Part shown: positions 16,763-26,725 of the stretch, piece by piece
Position numbering within the stretch: position 1 is the stretch's first letter
Layout of the letters: each line of letters begins with the position of its first letter
Source: Pararhizobium qamdonense
GTDB lineage: Bacteria; Pseudomonadota; Alphaproteobacteria; Rhizobiales; Rhizobiaceae
Length of the DNA stretch: 64,000 bases
NCBI RefSeq assembly: GCF_029277445.1
Contig: NZ_CP119566.1
Location: 448,501-512,500, forward strand
Direction: 5' to 3'
Program-made: the position numbers and the translations under genes
The notes under the pieces: generated by a model
The model's input: the letters and a program-made list of their open reading frames with translations, nothing else
The model's database searches: none
What the model was told of the DNA's origin: nothing

Positions 16763-17827
16763 TTAGTGCGCGCCGGCCAACTGTTCGCGGCGGTTGTGCT
16801 TGATCGACGACCAGAGCGAGATGCCGATGAGCGTTGCACCGCCAAGACCGGTGATGACTTCCGGAATATGGAAGAGCGTCTGGACATACATGATCACCGA
16901 CAGGATCAGGATCGCGTAGAAAGCGCCGTGTTCCAGGTAGCGGTATTCGGCAAGCGTGCCTTTTTCCACCAGCATGATCGTCATCGAGCGCACATACATG
17001 GCGCCGATGCCAAGGCCGATGGCGATGATGAAGAGGTTCTGCGTCATGGCAAAAGCCCCGATAACACCGTCGAAGGAGAAGCTCGCATCCAGCACTTCAA
17101 GATAGATGAAGGCACCGAGACCACCCTTTGCCGCCGCATTCATCGTCTGCTGCGATGCATCGAGCAGGCCGCCGATGACTTCCACTGCAAGGAAGGTCAA
17201 CAGGCCGTAGATGGCGCAGTAGATGAACGTGGTGGCCTCTTCGCCTTCCAGCAGCGAGGAGAAGCACAGGATCACGGTCAGCACGAAGGCGATTTCGACG
17301 CCCTTGATCGAGGCGAACCGCGACATGTTGCGTTCCAGGACCTGGATCCAGTGCACATCCTTCTCATGGTCGAAGAAGAATTTCAGGCCGACCATCATCA
17401 GGAACGTCCCGCCGAAAGCGGCGATCGGTAGGTGCGCCTCGTTCATGATACGGGCATATTCTTCCGGGCGTGCGGCGGCCAGCACAAGCGCCTCGATCGG
17501 CCCGATCTGGGCGGCGATGACGACGATCAGCAGCGGGAAGACGATCCGCATGCCGAAAACGGCAATGAGGATACCCCAGGTCAGGAACCGCTGTTGCCAG
17601 ACCGGTGTCATTTCCTTGAGCTTGTTGGCATTGACGATGGCGTTATCGAAGGACAGCGAGATTTCCAGCACGGCAAGCACCGTACAAATGAAGAAGACCG
17701 TGGCCATGCCGCCGATCGTGCCTGTGGTCGTCCAGCCGAGCCAGGCGCCGAGCGCAAGACCAACGGCGGTAACGATGAAAGACCATTTGAAATAGCCGAG
17801 AGTGGATGTCTGGGGAGCGGTTGTCAT
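16763..17827 (-). CDS. DUF475 / TerC-superfamily integral membrane protein
   Basis: A 354-residue polytopic membrane protein with about nine hydrophobic segments. VLEISLSFDNAIVNANKLKE and its repeat DASFSFDGVIGAFAMTQNLF are the acidic (S)FDN/FDG motifs of the TerC/YgdQ/DUF475 superfamily, thought to bind or move divalent metals. It is a single-gene transcript with its own promoter, a long leader and a terminator. Metal export or tellurium-type resistance is suggested by family only; the exact substrate is unknown. Confidence 0.85.
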   Translation of the reverse strand: MTTAPQTSTLGYFKWSFIVTAVGLALGAWLGWTTTGTIGGMATVFFICTVLAVLEISLSFDNAIVNANKLKEMTPVWQQRFLTWGILIAVFGMRIVFPLLIVVIAAQIGPIEALVLAAARPEEYARIMNEAHLPIAAFGGTFLMMVGLKFFFDHEKDVHWIQVLERNMSRFASIKGVEIAFVLTVILCFSSLLEGEEATTFIYCAIYGLLTFLAVEVIGGLLDASQQTMNAAAKGGLGAFIYLEVLDASFSFDGVIGAFAMTQNLFIIAIGLGIGAMYVRSMTIMLVEKGTLAEYRYLEHGAFYAILILSVIMYVQTLFHIPEVITGLGGATLIGISLWSSIKHNRREQLAGAH

Positions 17828-18055
17828 GGCCGCACCTCCGCACCGAAGAGGCTAAATGCTGAATATCGGGAGACATCCCGCATGCCCTGAACGGCATGCG
17901 AGGAACGCATGAAAAGGAGTGTCATTTGCTTACAATCCGCCGGCTTATTTGCGGGGTAATACCGACATCACGAGAGCGCCGTAAATTCTCGCCAGAGGGG
18001 CCCGGTATCAGGTTTGCTCAGCAGGCGTGTTGTAATGCCCTGCACTGCTGAGTCC
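17828..18055 (-). promoter_or_regulatory. Long structured 5' leader of the DUF475 gene (candidate riboswitch)
   Basis: If transcription starts just after the promoter at 18061-18088, the leader is about 225 nt. It contains a perfect hairpin CTCAGCAG/CTGCTGAG (18017-18024 with 18045-18052), a second nested stem with ATACCG/CGGTAT outer and GCGAGA/TCTCG inner pairs, and a third, GCATGCC/GGGCATGC, near the start codon. Genes of the TerC superfamily are often controlled by metal-sensing leaders. I could not match the yybP-ykoY manganese motif, so class and ligand are open. Confidence 0.45.
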
Positions 18056-18060
18056 ACGTT

Positions 18061-18088
18061 TACATAGCAAGCCTTTTGGCAACGTCAA
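18061..18088 (-). promoter_or_regulatory. Sigma70-like promoter of the DUF475 gene
   Basis: On the minus strand TTGACG is followed after 16 nt by TATGTA, a good vegetative-type promoter. It overlaps the last codons of the upstream small gene. Confidence 0.55.
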
Positions 18089-18384
18089 GGGATGAGGCGG
18101 CAAAGTGCCTCACCTTTTACGGTAAGTTCGAGATATGTTCGCTGTGTGCGCGCATCGCGGCGGATGATTTCGAGGGGCGTACCGGGCCCGGTGAGCTGGT
18201 TGATTTCGCGCAGGACCAGGGCGTGGGCGATGCCGAACAGCTTTGCAAACGTGCGGCTATCGGCAGCGATCTCTTGATAGACTGCAGCGACGATACCCGC
18301 CGCCAGCGGCGAAAGTGCCGGGTCGAGTGTCCGTAGAGCATCGGCATAGGCGAGGAAGCCGGCCTCGGAAAAGTCCTCCGGCAT
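18085..18384 (-). CDS. Conserved small protein coupled to the YdeP-type oxidoreductase
   Basis: A 99-residue cytoplasmic protein starting MPEDFSEAGFLAYADALRTL and ending YLELTVKGEALCRLIP, mostly helical in appearance. Its ATG overlaps the oxidoreductase stop by one base (TAATG), which implies translational coupling and co-function. I do not recognise a named family with certainty. The C-terminal half (FGIAHALVLREINQLTGPGT, then RTQRTYLELT) resembles a small winged-helix-like module, so it might be a regulator or assembly factor for the molybdoenzyme. Function unknown. Confidence 0.65.
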   Translation of the reverse strand: MPEDFSEAGFLAYADALRTLDPALSPLAAGIVAAVYQEIAADSRTFAKLFGIAHALVLREINQLTGPGTPLEIIRRDARTQRTYLELTVKGEALCRLIP

Positions 18385-20693
18385 TACGCGGCTTCTGCTG
18401 ATGTATCCCTTGTGCGGAAGGATACGAGGACAGATTTCGATGTCGGCGTATCGCTTTCTTCACCGGCGCTCGAAAGCGGGACCAGGACGTTCAGTTCCGG
18501 ATAATAGCCGGCAACGCAGCCGCGCGGAATGTCATAGGGTACCAGGCGGAAATCGCTGGCGGTGCGCAAGATGCCGTCATCATGCTTGCCGATCACATCG
18601 ACGCGGCTGCCCGCCTCCGCACCGAGCTCAGCGAGGTCGGCGGGATTGATAAAGACGACGCTGCGTTCGCCATAGACGCCACGATAGCGGTCGTCCATGC
18701 CGTAGATCGTCGTATTGTACTGGTCGTGCGAGCGGAAAGTCTGCAGCACGAAGACGCCGTCCTGGCCACGGGCGACCTGATGTTCGATGGCGGCGGGAAG
18801 CATGCCGCTCCAGAAGGTGGCGCGGCCAGCCGGGGTTTCCCATTCCCGGTTTGCGGCGGCATTGCGCAGGTGGAAGCCGCGCGGCTTGCGGACGCGTTCG
18901 TTGTAATTTTCGAAACCGGGGATGACATTGGCGATGTGATTGCGGATCAGATCGTAATCATCGGCAAGCGCTGCCCAGTCTACCTTGACTGAACCGACAG
19001 TCGCCGCCGCGATACCGGCGATGATGGCGACTTCGGAGCGCAGTTCCGGCGAGGCCGGTTTGTTGATGCCGCCGGAGCCATGCACCATGCTCATGGAATC
19101 CTCGACGGTGACGATCTGGCTGACGCCCTTTGAGTTCCGGTCGATCTCTGTGCGGCCAAGGCAGGGCAGGATGAAGCTGACCTCGCCCGGCATCAGGTGC
19201 GAGTGATTGAGCTTGGTGGCGATATTGACCGTCAGCTTCTGCCGCGAAAGCGCCTTGGCAATGATCGGGCTATCGGGGGTGGCGCGGGCGAAATTGCCGC
19301 CAAGGCCGATAAAGGCTTTGGCAGAGCCATCCAGCATGGCGCCGATGGCGGCCAGCACGTTATGGCCCTCCTTGCGCGGCGCCTTGAAATCGAATTCCCG
19401 TTCCAGAGCATCGAGAAAGACGGCAGGCGCCTTCTCGTTGATCCCCACGGTGCGGTCGCCCTGCACGTTGGAATGTCCGCGCACGGGGCAGAGGCCGGCG
19501 CCCAGCCTGCCGATATTGCCGCGCAGCATCATGAAATTCGCGATCTCGCGGATGGTGATCACCGAATGCCGGTGCTGCGTCACTCCCATGGCCCAGGTGC
19601 AGATCACGCGTTCGGCGCCCAGATAGGTTTCGGCTGCGCGTTCCAGCTCCAGCCGCGTCAGGCCCGACTGATCCTCGATCTCGGCCCAGCCGGTCGCGTC
19701 GACAGCGGCCCGGTAGGCTTCAAAACCGGCGGTGTGCTGCGCCAGGAAATCACGATCGAGAATGGAAAGTTCGCCTGACGCAAGGGCTGCGTCATCGGCG
19801 GCAAAGACGGCCTTGGCCATGCCGCGCACGGCGGCCATGTCGCCACCGAGGCGTGGCTGGAAATAGTCGCTGGCAATCTCGGTCGAGCCGCCGCGCAGCA
19901 TTTCCAGCTTGTCTTGCGGATCGGCAAACCGTTCCAGCCCGCGCTCGCGCACCGGATTGAACACTGCGATTTTTGCGCCGCGCTGTGCGGCACGGCGCAG
20001 GTCGCCGAGCATGCGCGGATGATTGGTGCCGGGATTCTGGCCGATGACGAAGATGGCGTCGGCCTTTTCAAAATCCTCCAGAAGCACGGTGCCCTTGCCG
20101 ACGCCGACGGCCTGTTTCATGGCGATGCCGCTTGCCTCGTGGCACATGTTGGAGCAATCGGGAAAATTGTTGGTGCCGTAGAGCCGCACGAACAGCTGGT
20201 AGAGGAAGGCGGCTTCGTTGGAGGCGCGACCGGAGGTGTAGAATTCCGCCCGGTCGGGCGTGTCGAAACTGTTGAGGATGGCGCCGATCTCGGCAAAGGC
20301 AGCGTCCCAGCTGACACGTGTATAGGTGTCGGTGGCGCTGTCATAGCGCATCGGATGGGTGAGGCGGCCCTGCTGTTCCAGCTCGTAGTCGCTCCAGGAT
20401 TGCAGCGCCGTGACGGTGTTTGCCGCGAAGAAATCCGGCGGCGTGCGCTTGTCCGTTGCCTCCCAGGCCACGGCCTTGACGCCGTTTTCACAAAATTCGA
20501 ACGAGGATCCATGTTCGGGATCACCCCAGGCGCAGCCGGGGCAATCGAAGCCATCGGGCTGGTTTGCCTTCAACAGCGCACGCGCGCCCGAAATCGGCGA
20601 ACCGCTTTCCAGAAGCCGCTTGCCGCAGCTTTTCAATGCACCCCAGCCGCCCGCAGCTTTGGAGGCTTTGCCGATGAAAACAGTCTTGCCCAT
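18384..20693 (-). CDS. ydeP: FdhF/YdeP-family molybdopterin oxidoreductase
   Basis: A 769-residue cytoplasmic molybdopterin enzyme of the formate-dehydrogenase-H-like YdeP group. GFDCPGCAWGDP near the N-terminus (C51, C54, plus C68) could hold an iron-sulfur cluster, and FVIGQNPGTNHPRMLGDLRR, IGLGGNFARATPDSP and LQTFRSHDQYNTTIYGMDDR are cofactor-binding segments. The start MGKTVFIGKASKAAGGW (20693) matches YdeP proteins; the longer frame does not. YdeP in enteric bacteria is linked to acid resistance, with no proven reaction. The gene has no adjacent diaphorase subunit, but is coupled to a small downstream gene. Confidence 0.88.
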   Translation of the reverse strand: MGKTVFIGKASKAAGGWGALKSCGKRLLESGSPISGARALLKANQPDGFDCPGCAWGDPEHGSSFEFCENGVKAVAWEATDKRTPPDFFAANTVTALQSWSDYELEQQGRLTHPMRYDSATDTYTRVSWDAAFAEIGAILNSFDTPDRAEFYTSGRASNEAAFLYQLFVRLYGTNNFPDCSNMCHEASGIAMKQAVGVGKGTVLLEDFEKADAIFVIGQNPGTNHPRMLGDLRRAAQRGAKIAVFNPVRERGLERFADPQDKLEMLRGGSTEIASDYFQPRLGGDMAAVRGMAKAVFAADDAALASGELSILDRDFLAQHTAGFEAYRAAVDATGWAEIEDQSGLTRLELERAAETYLGAERVICTWAMGVTQHRHSVITIREIANFMMLRGNIGRLGAGLCPVRGHSNVQGDRTVGINEKAPAVFLDALEREFDFKAPRKEGHNVLAAIGAMLDGSAKAFIGLGGNFARATPDSPIIAKALSRQKLTVNIATKLNHSHLMPGEVSFILPCLGRTEIDRNSKGVSQIVTVEDSMSMVHGSGGINKPASPELRSEVAIIAGIAAATVGSVKVDWAALADDYDLIRNHIANVIPGFENYNERVRKPRGFHLRNAAANREWETPAGRATFWSGMLPAAIEHQVARGQDGVFVLQTFRSHDQYNTTIYGMDDRYRGVYGERSVVFINPADLAELGAEAGSRVDVIGKHDDGILRTASDFRLVPYDIPRGCVAGYYPELNVLVPLSSAGEESDTPTSKSVLVSFRTRDTSAEAA

Positions 20694-20953
20694 GAACGCA
20701 GCGATCCCTGACGTGCAGCTGATAGAAGAAACGTGACCAAAAAAGAGGTCTTTAGAGGCTTTTGATGGAATTTCGCAGTTCATTCAAGGGTGCGCATCGC
20801 ATGCGGCGATAGGAATTATCTATCAATCAGCTCCGTCCCAAGCGAGAGCACGCCTGAACAGCATTCCAATTGTTCATGGACCTATGCTTTTTCGCGACTG
20901 GATCGCCCGGCCGGAATGTGCGACTGGCACGCATTGCCGCCGGAATCCATGCC

Positions 20954-21862
20954 ATGACCACTGAGACCCTTGCCCCTTCATCAAATGCCGCCCGCAACGG
21001 CGTGTTGATCATGCTCTTGGGCATGCTGATGTTCTCGCTCAACGACGTCATGGGGAAATGGCTGGTCTCGACCTATTCTGTTCCCCAGCTGATGACGATC
21101 CGCAGCATCGCCGCGCTGATCGTGCTGACGCCGTTTTTCATCAAGCGCGGCTGGCGCAGCCTCATCCAGGTCGACCGGCCGTGGCTGCATGCGCTGCGTT
21201 CGCTGCTGTTTGCCGTCGATGCATCGGCCTTCTATTTTGCGGTCGCCTATATGCCGCTGGCCGATGCGATGACCTATTGGCTGGCGGCCCCGATCTATGT
21301 CGCGGCCGCGTCGCCGTTCCTGCTTGGCGAAAAAGTCGGCTGGCGGCGGTGGACGGCGATCCTGATCGGCTTTGCCGGGGTCATCATCGCGCTGGAACCA
21401 TCCGCCAAGAGCTTTTCGCTGCCGGCGCTGATCGCGCTGGTCGGTAGTGCCGCCTTCGCTTTTGCGCTGCTTTTGGGGCGGACCCTGCGGTCAACGCCTG
21501 ATACGACGCTGATCTTCTGGCAGCTGAGCGGCGCGCTGATCTTTTCTCTGGTCGGCGTCGGGGCCAATACGGCCGGCTGGGCGCCACTCGATATGCAGGC
21601 GCTGTTTGCGCTCAGCCTTCTCGGCATCGTCGCGATGATGGCGCATCTTCTGGTCAGCCGCTCGCTGAAGCTTGCGGATGCGGCCACCGTCGTACCTTTG
21701 CAATATACGCTTCTGTTTTGGGCTGTGGTCTTCGGCTGGATGTTCTTCGGCGATACGCCGCGCTGGACCGTGCTCGTCGGCGCAGCGCTGATCATCGCGT
21801 CCGGCCTGTTCATCTTCTTCCGCGAACAGCAGTTGAAGCGCCAGAGCGCGATCAACAACTAG
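20954..21862 (+). CDS. DMT superfamily (EamA) transporter
   Basis: A 302-residue inner-membrane protein with ten hydrophobic helices in two EamA repeats. RNGVLIMLLGMLMFSLNDVM opens the first and PALIALVGSAAFAFALLLGR the second. The start MTTETLAPSSNAARNG places the N-terminus right before helix 1. It is divergent from the ydeP gene and stands alone before a shared terminator. Members export amino acids, purines or other metabolites; the substrate cannot be deduced. Confidence 0.85.
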   Translation: MTTETLAPSSNAARNGVLIMLLGMLMFSLNDVMGKWLVSTYSVPQLMTIRSIAALIVLTPFFIKRGWRSLIQVDRPWLHALRSLLFAVDASAFYFAVAYMPLADAMTYWLAAPIYVAAASPFLLGEKVGWRRWTAILIGFAGVIIALEPSAKSFSLPALIALVGSAAFAFALLLGRTLRSTPDTTLIFWQLSGALIFSLVGVGANTAGWAPLDMQALFALSLLGIVAMMAHLLVSRSLKLADAATVVPLQYTLLFWAVVFGWMFFGDTPRWTVLVGAALIIASGLFIFFREQQLKRQSAINN

Positions 21863-21871
21863 CCGGGATCA

Positions 21872-21902
21872 TTAGAGCCTCATTGATCGTACGAGGCTCT
21901 AA
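21872..21902. terminator. Bidirectional terminator between the DMT and SMP-30 genes
   Basis: TTAGAGCCTC and GAGGCTCTAA form a perfect 10-bp stem with an 11-nt loop just after the DMT stop codon, overlapping the stop of the convergent lactonase gene. It can serve both strands. Confidence 0.75.
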
Positions 21903-22810
21903 GGCCGCTGGGCGCCGGTCGCGGTCACGTAGATCGAATAGACGGATTGCGTCGCGGTGATGAACAGCCGGTTGCGGCGGGCGCCGCCGAAGGTGAGGTT
22001 GGAAACGCCCTGCGGGATGCGGATCTTGCCGAGCAGGGTTCCGTCCGGGGCAAAACAATGTACCGCATGGCCGCCGCTGGTCCACAGATTGCCGTTGGTA
22101 TCGACGCGGAACCCGTCCGGCCGGCCTTCGTCGAGATGGCAGAAGACCGAGGAATTGGTGAGCCGCGTGCCCTCAACATCATAGACCCGGATATGGGCCG
22201 GGGCCGTATCGTCCGGGTTGGTGCCGCTATCGGCGACATAGAGCCTGGTTTCGCTGGGCGAGAAGGCAAGTCCGTTGGGCTGGAGGACATCGCTGGCCAC
22301 CGCCGTCAATTCACCTGTGCCCGGATCAAGCCGGTACACACTGCGCTTGTCCTGTTCCGGCGCTGATTTATAGCCCTCATAGTCCGACAGGATGCCGTAG
22401 GTCGGATCGCTGAACCAGATGCTGCCGTCGGAGCGCACGACGACGTCATTGGGCGAATTCAGCCGCTTGCCCTCGAAACTGGCGGCCAGCACCGTGATCG
22501 AACCGTCGGTCTCGGTGCGGGTGACGCGGCGGGTGCCGTGTTCGCACGAGATCAGCCGCCCCTGCCGGTCGCGGGTATGGCCATTGGCGAAATTCGAGGG
22601 ATACCGGTAGACCGATACGCCGCCGTCCGGCACCCAGCGCAGGATGCGCTGATTGGGGATGTCGCTCCATAACAGCTGCTGGGCGTCATCGAACCAGACA
22701 GGGCCTTCGGCCCAGCGGCAGCCGGAATGCAGTTCCTCGAGAGCGGCGCTGCCGACGATCAGTGACCGGAAGCGCTGGTCGTGGATTTCGTAAAGTGATG
22801 GGCTGGTCAC
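21899..22810 (-). CDS. SMP-30/gluconolactonase/LRE family sugar lactonase
   Basis: A 303-residue six-bladed beta-propeller of the SMP-30 family, metal-dependent lactonases that open sugar or aromatic lactones. EGPVWFDDAQQLLWSDIPN carries the metal-binding glutamate; NSPNDVVVRSDGSIWFSDPT and VLQPNGLAFSPSE supply the Asn ligands, and YVADSGTN the aspartate. The GTG at 22810 with GGAG 7 nt upstream is preferred; a TTG at 22855 would add 15 residues. A single gene without pathway neighbours, so the substrate is open. The gluconate genes at 30 kb could be functionally related. Confidence 0.83.
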   Translation of the reverse strand: MTSPSLYEIHDQRFRSLIVGSAALEELHSGCRWAEGPVWFDDAQQLLWSDIPNQRILRWVPDGGVSVYRYPSNFANGHTRDRQGRLISCEHGTRRVTRTETDGSITVLAASFEGKRLNSPNDVVVRSDGSIWFSDPTYGILSDYEGYKSAPEQDKRSVYRLDPGTGELTAVASDVLQPNGLAFSPSETRLYVADSGTNPDDTAPAHIRVYDVEGTRLTNSSVFCHLDEGRPDGFRVDTNGNLWTSGGHAVHCFAPDGTLLGKIRIPQGVSNLTFGGARRNRLFITATQSVYSIYVTATGAQRP

Positions 22811-22925
22811 GATCGTGCTCCATTTCCGGCGCTGTGCGTCCGGCTTTGCGGGCAATCTAGCGCATAAATTTTCGGACTGTAATTGGTGGATGGAAATAAG
22901 CGCAGGGCGGGGAGTTCAGTGTAAG

Positions 22926-22981
22926 TGGATGCCACCCTCCTCTGCCGGCTGTGCCGGCATCTCCCCCGCAAGGGGGGAGAG
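22926..22981. repeat. Rhizobial palindromic repeat, short copy B
   Basis: GTGGATGCCACCCTCCTCTG followed by GCCGGCTGTGCCGGC and TCTCCCCCGCAAGGGGGGAGA, two small hairpins in tandem. It resembles one end of the larger elements at 11.7 and 37 kb and lies downstream of the ABC-transporter operon. Confidence 0.55.
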
Positions 22982-23017
22982 TATTCTTTTCCGGCGCAGG
23001 GGTTTTCCGTCGAACCG

Positions 23018-24619
<1,602 letters not shown>

Positions 24620-24620
24620 A

Positions 24621-25748
24621 TCAACGGTCCTTCGGGTCGAGCGCATCGCGCAGGCCGTCACCGGCGAAATTGAGCGAGAACAGGGTGAGGACGAAGAAGA
24701 TCGCCGGGAAGATCAGGAGCCAGGGTGCCGACTGGATATTGTTGGCACCTTCGGCAATCAGCGCACCCCAGCTTGTCAGCGGCGCCTGAACGCCAAGGCC
24801 GAGGAAGGACAAAAAGCTTTCCAGCAGAATAACCTTCGGCACGACCACGGTGACGAAAACCACCACCGGTCCGATCGTGTTCGGGATGATGTGGCGGCGG
24901 ATGATCTGCCAGTCGGTCAGTCCCAGCGCCTGCGCTGCACCGATGAATTCCCGCCGTTTCAGGGCGAGCGTCTGGCCGCGCACGATGCGGGCCATATCCA
25001 GCCATTCCACCGCGCCGATGACAAGGAAGATCAGAATGAACGAGCGTCCGAAGAAGACGACCAACACGACGACGAGGAAGACGAAAGGCAGCGAATAGAG
25101 GATTTCGACGAACCGCATCATGACATTATCGACGCGGCCGCCAATATAGCCGGAGGTCGCGCCATAGAGAACGCCGATGCTCAGCGAAACCAGGCTGGCC
25201 AGCAGCCCCACGGCGATCGAGATCTGGCCGCCAAGCATGACGCGGGCCATCAGGTCACGGCCGTTGGAATCCGTGCCGAACAGGAAATATTCCCGCGAAA
25301 CGCTGCCGGTGAGTTTCAGCGTCTTGCCATCGTCTTCGGTGGCGGCGATCTGCGTGCTGTCGAATTCGTTGGCGCGGTCGAAATAGCGCGTGGTGCGCGG
25401 ATCGATCGGCGTGGCTGACGTCACGGTGGCGGTGAACGTCTGGCCTTCGACGGCAAATTCCTTCAGATCGACGCGCGCCCGTGACGCTACGCCTTCCATC
25501 ACCGCCTGCAGGCTCGATGCGTCCGGCCGGGGCTCGACGCTTGGCGGGATCGAGACATAGGACGGGAACACCTGGTCATAGCTATGGCTGATGAAATAGG
25601 GGCCAAGGAAGGAAAACAGGGTGATCAGCAGCAGCGTCACGCAGCCGGCCATGGCGGCGCGGTTGCGGCGAAAACGCATGGTGGCGAGCTGAAACAGGCT
25701 TCTGCTGGCCGTTTCCGGCGGCAGTTGCGTGGTGACGATATCAGTCAT
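24621..25748 (-). CDS. Oligopeptide-type ABC transporter permease (OppC/YejE type)
   Basis: A 375-residue inner-membrane permease with a hydrophobic anchor near residues 30-55, a large periplasmic insertion (about 60-165) and the BPD transporter domain with EFIGAAQALGLTDWQIIRR (EAA loop). The long insertion is typical of the YejE branch. The ATG at 25748 overlaps the upstream permease by 8 nt. The longer open frame is chance. Confidence 0.9.
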   Translation of the reverse strand: MTDIVTTQLPPETASRSLFQLATMRFRRNRAAMAGCVTLLLITLFSFLGPYFISHSYDQVFPSYVSIPPSVEPRPDASSLQAVMEGVASRARVDLKEFAVEGQTFTATVTSATPIDPRTTRYFDRANEFDSTQIAATEDDGKTLKLTGSVSREYFLFGTDSNGRDLMARVMLGGQISIAVGLLASLVSLSIGVLYGATSGYIGGRVDNVMMRFVEILYSLPFVFLVVVLVVFFGRSFILIFLVIGAVEWLDMARIVRGQTLALKRREFIGAAQALGLTDWQIIRRHIIPNTIGPVVVFVTVVVPKVILLESFLSFLGLGVQAPLTSWGALIAEGANNIQSAPWLLIFPAIFFVLTLFSLNFAGDGLRDALDPKDR

Positions 25749-26664
25749 GGCGAACCCTCGGATCGAGAAGGCCGTAGAGAATGTCGACCAGAAGATTGAA
25801 AACGATGACGAAGATGGCAATCAGCACCACGGTGCCCATCACCAGCGTATAGTCGCGGTTGATCGCCCCCAGCACGAAATAGCGTCCGACGCCAGGAATG
25901 GTGAAGATCGTCTCGACAACAGCCGAGCCGGTGAGCAGGGCCGCAGCCGCCGGCGCCAGATAGGACACGACCGGCAGCATGGCGGCGCGCATCGCATGGG
26001 TGATGACCACTGTGCGCGAAGGCAGGCCATAGGCGCGCGCGGTGCGGATATGATCGGTATGCAGCGCCTCGATCATCGAGCCGCGCGTCAGCCGCGCAAA
26101 CACCGCAAGCTGCGGCAAAGCAAGCGCGATCATCGGCAGGATCAGAAAGCGCAGCGAACCGTCGCCCCAGCTGCCGGCGGGAAGCCAGGACAGCGTGATG
26201 GCAAAGATCAGCGTCAGCACGGGGCCGACGACGAAGTTCGGTATGGTGACACCCATGGTCGAGACCGACATGATGAGAAAGTCGAGGGCGCTGTTTTGCC
26301 TGAGGGCGGCGATCGTGCCGGCGAGAACGCCGCCAAACAATGCAAGCACCAGGGCGTAGAAACCAAGTTCCATCGAATAGGGCAGGCCCTTGCCGATCAG
26401 CTCGGCGACGGTGTTGTCCTTGTAGATGTAGCTCGGTCCGAAATCGCCGGTCACGGCATTGCCGATATAGGCGAGGTACTGGTTCCAGAGCGGCTGGTCC
26501 AGGTGATAGGTCGCCATCAGGTTCGCCATCGTCTGCGGCGGCAGCGGGCGTTCGAGATTGAAGGGGCCGCCTGGGGCGAACCGCATCAGGAAAAAGGAAA
26601 TCGTGACGACGATGAACAACGTCGGCACGGCGCTCGCAAGGCGGCGCAGGACAAAGGAGATCAT
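25741..26664 (-). CDS. Oligopeptide-type ABC transporter permease (OppB type)
   Basis: A 307-residue permease with six transmembrane helices. MISFVLRRLASAVPTLFIVV is the standard OppB N-terminus, and HIRTARAYGLPSRTVVITHA is the EAA loop that docks to the ATPase. It follows the binding-protein gene by 61 nt and overlaps the next permease by 8 nt. Confidence 0.92.
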   Translation of the reverse strand: MISFVLRRLASAVPTLFIVVTISFFLMRFAPGGPFNLERPLPPQTMANLMATYHLDQPLWNQYLAYIGNAVTGDFGPSYIYKDNTVAELIGKGLPYSMELGFYALVLALFGGVLAGTIAALRQNSALDFLIMSVSTMGVTIPNFVVGPVLTLIFAITLSWLPAGSWGDGSLRFLILPMIALALPQLAVFARLTRGSMIEALHTDHIRTARAYGLPSRTVVITHAMRAAMLPVVSYLAPAAAALLTGSAVVETIFTIPGVGRYFVLGAINRDYTLVMGTVVLIAIFVIVFNLLVDILYGLLDPRVRHD

Positions 26665-26725
26665 GGGGCTTTACTCTCTGACCATGACGCGCGGCGACAA
26701 GCCGTTGCCGCGCGTCAAAGTTCCA

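Noticed and set aside
17828..18055. yybP-ykoY manganese riboswitch in the DUF475 leader
   Set aside because: The leader is structured, but the conserved loop sequences of that class were not recognised, so only an unassigned structured leader is reported.
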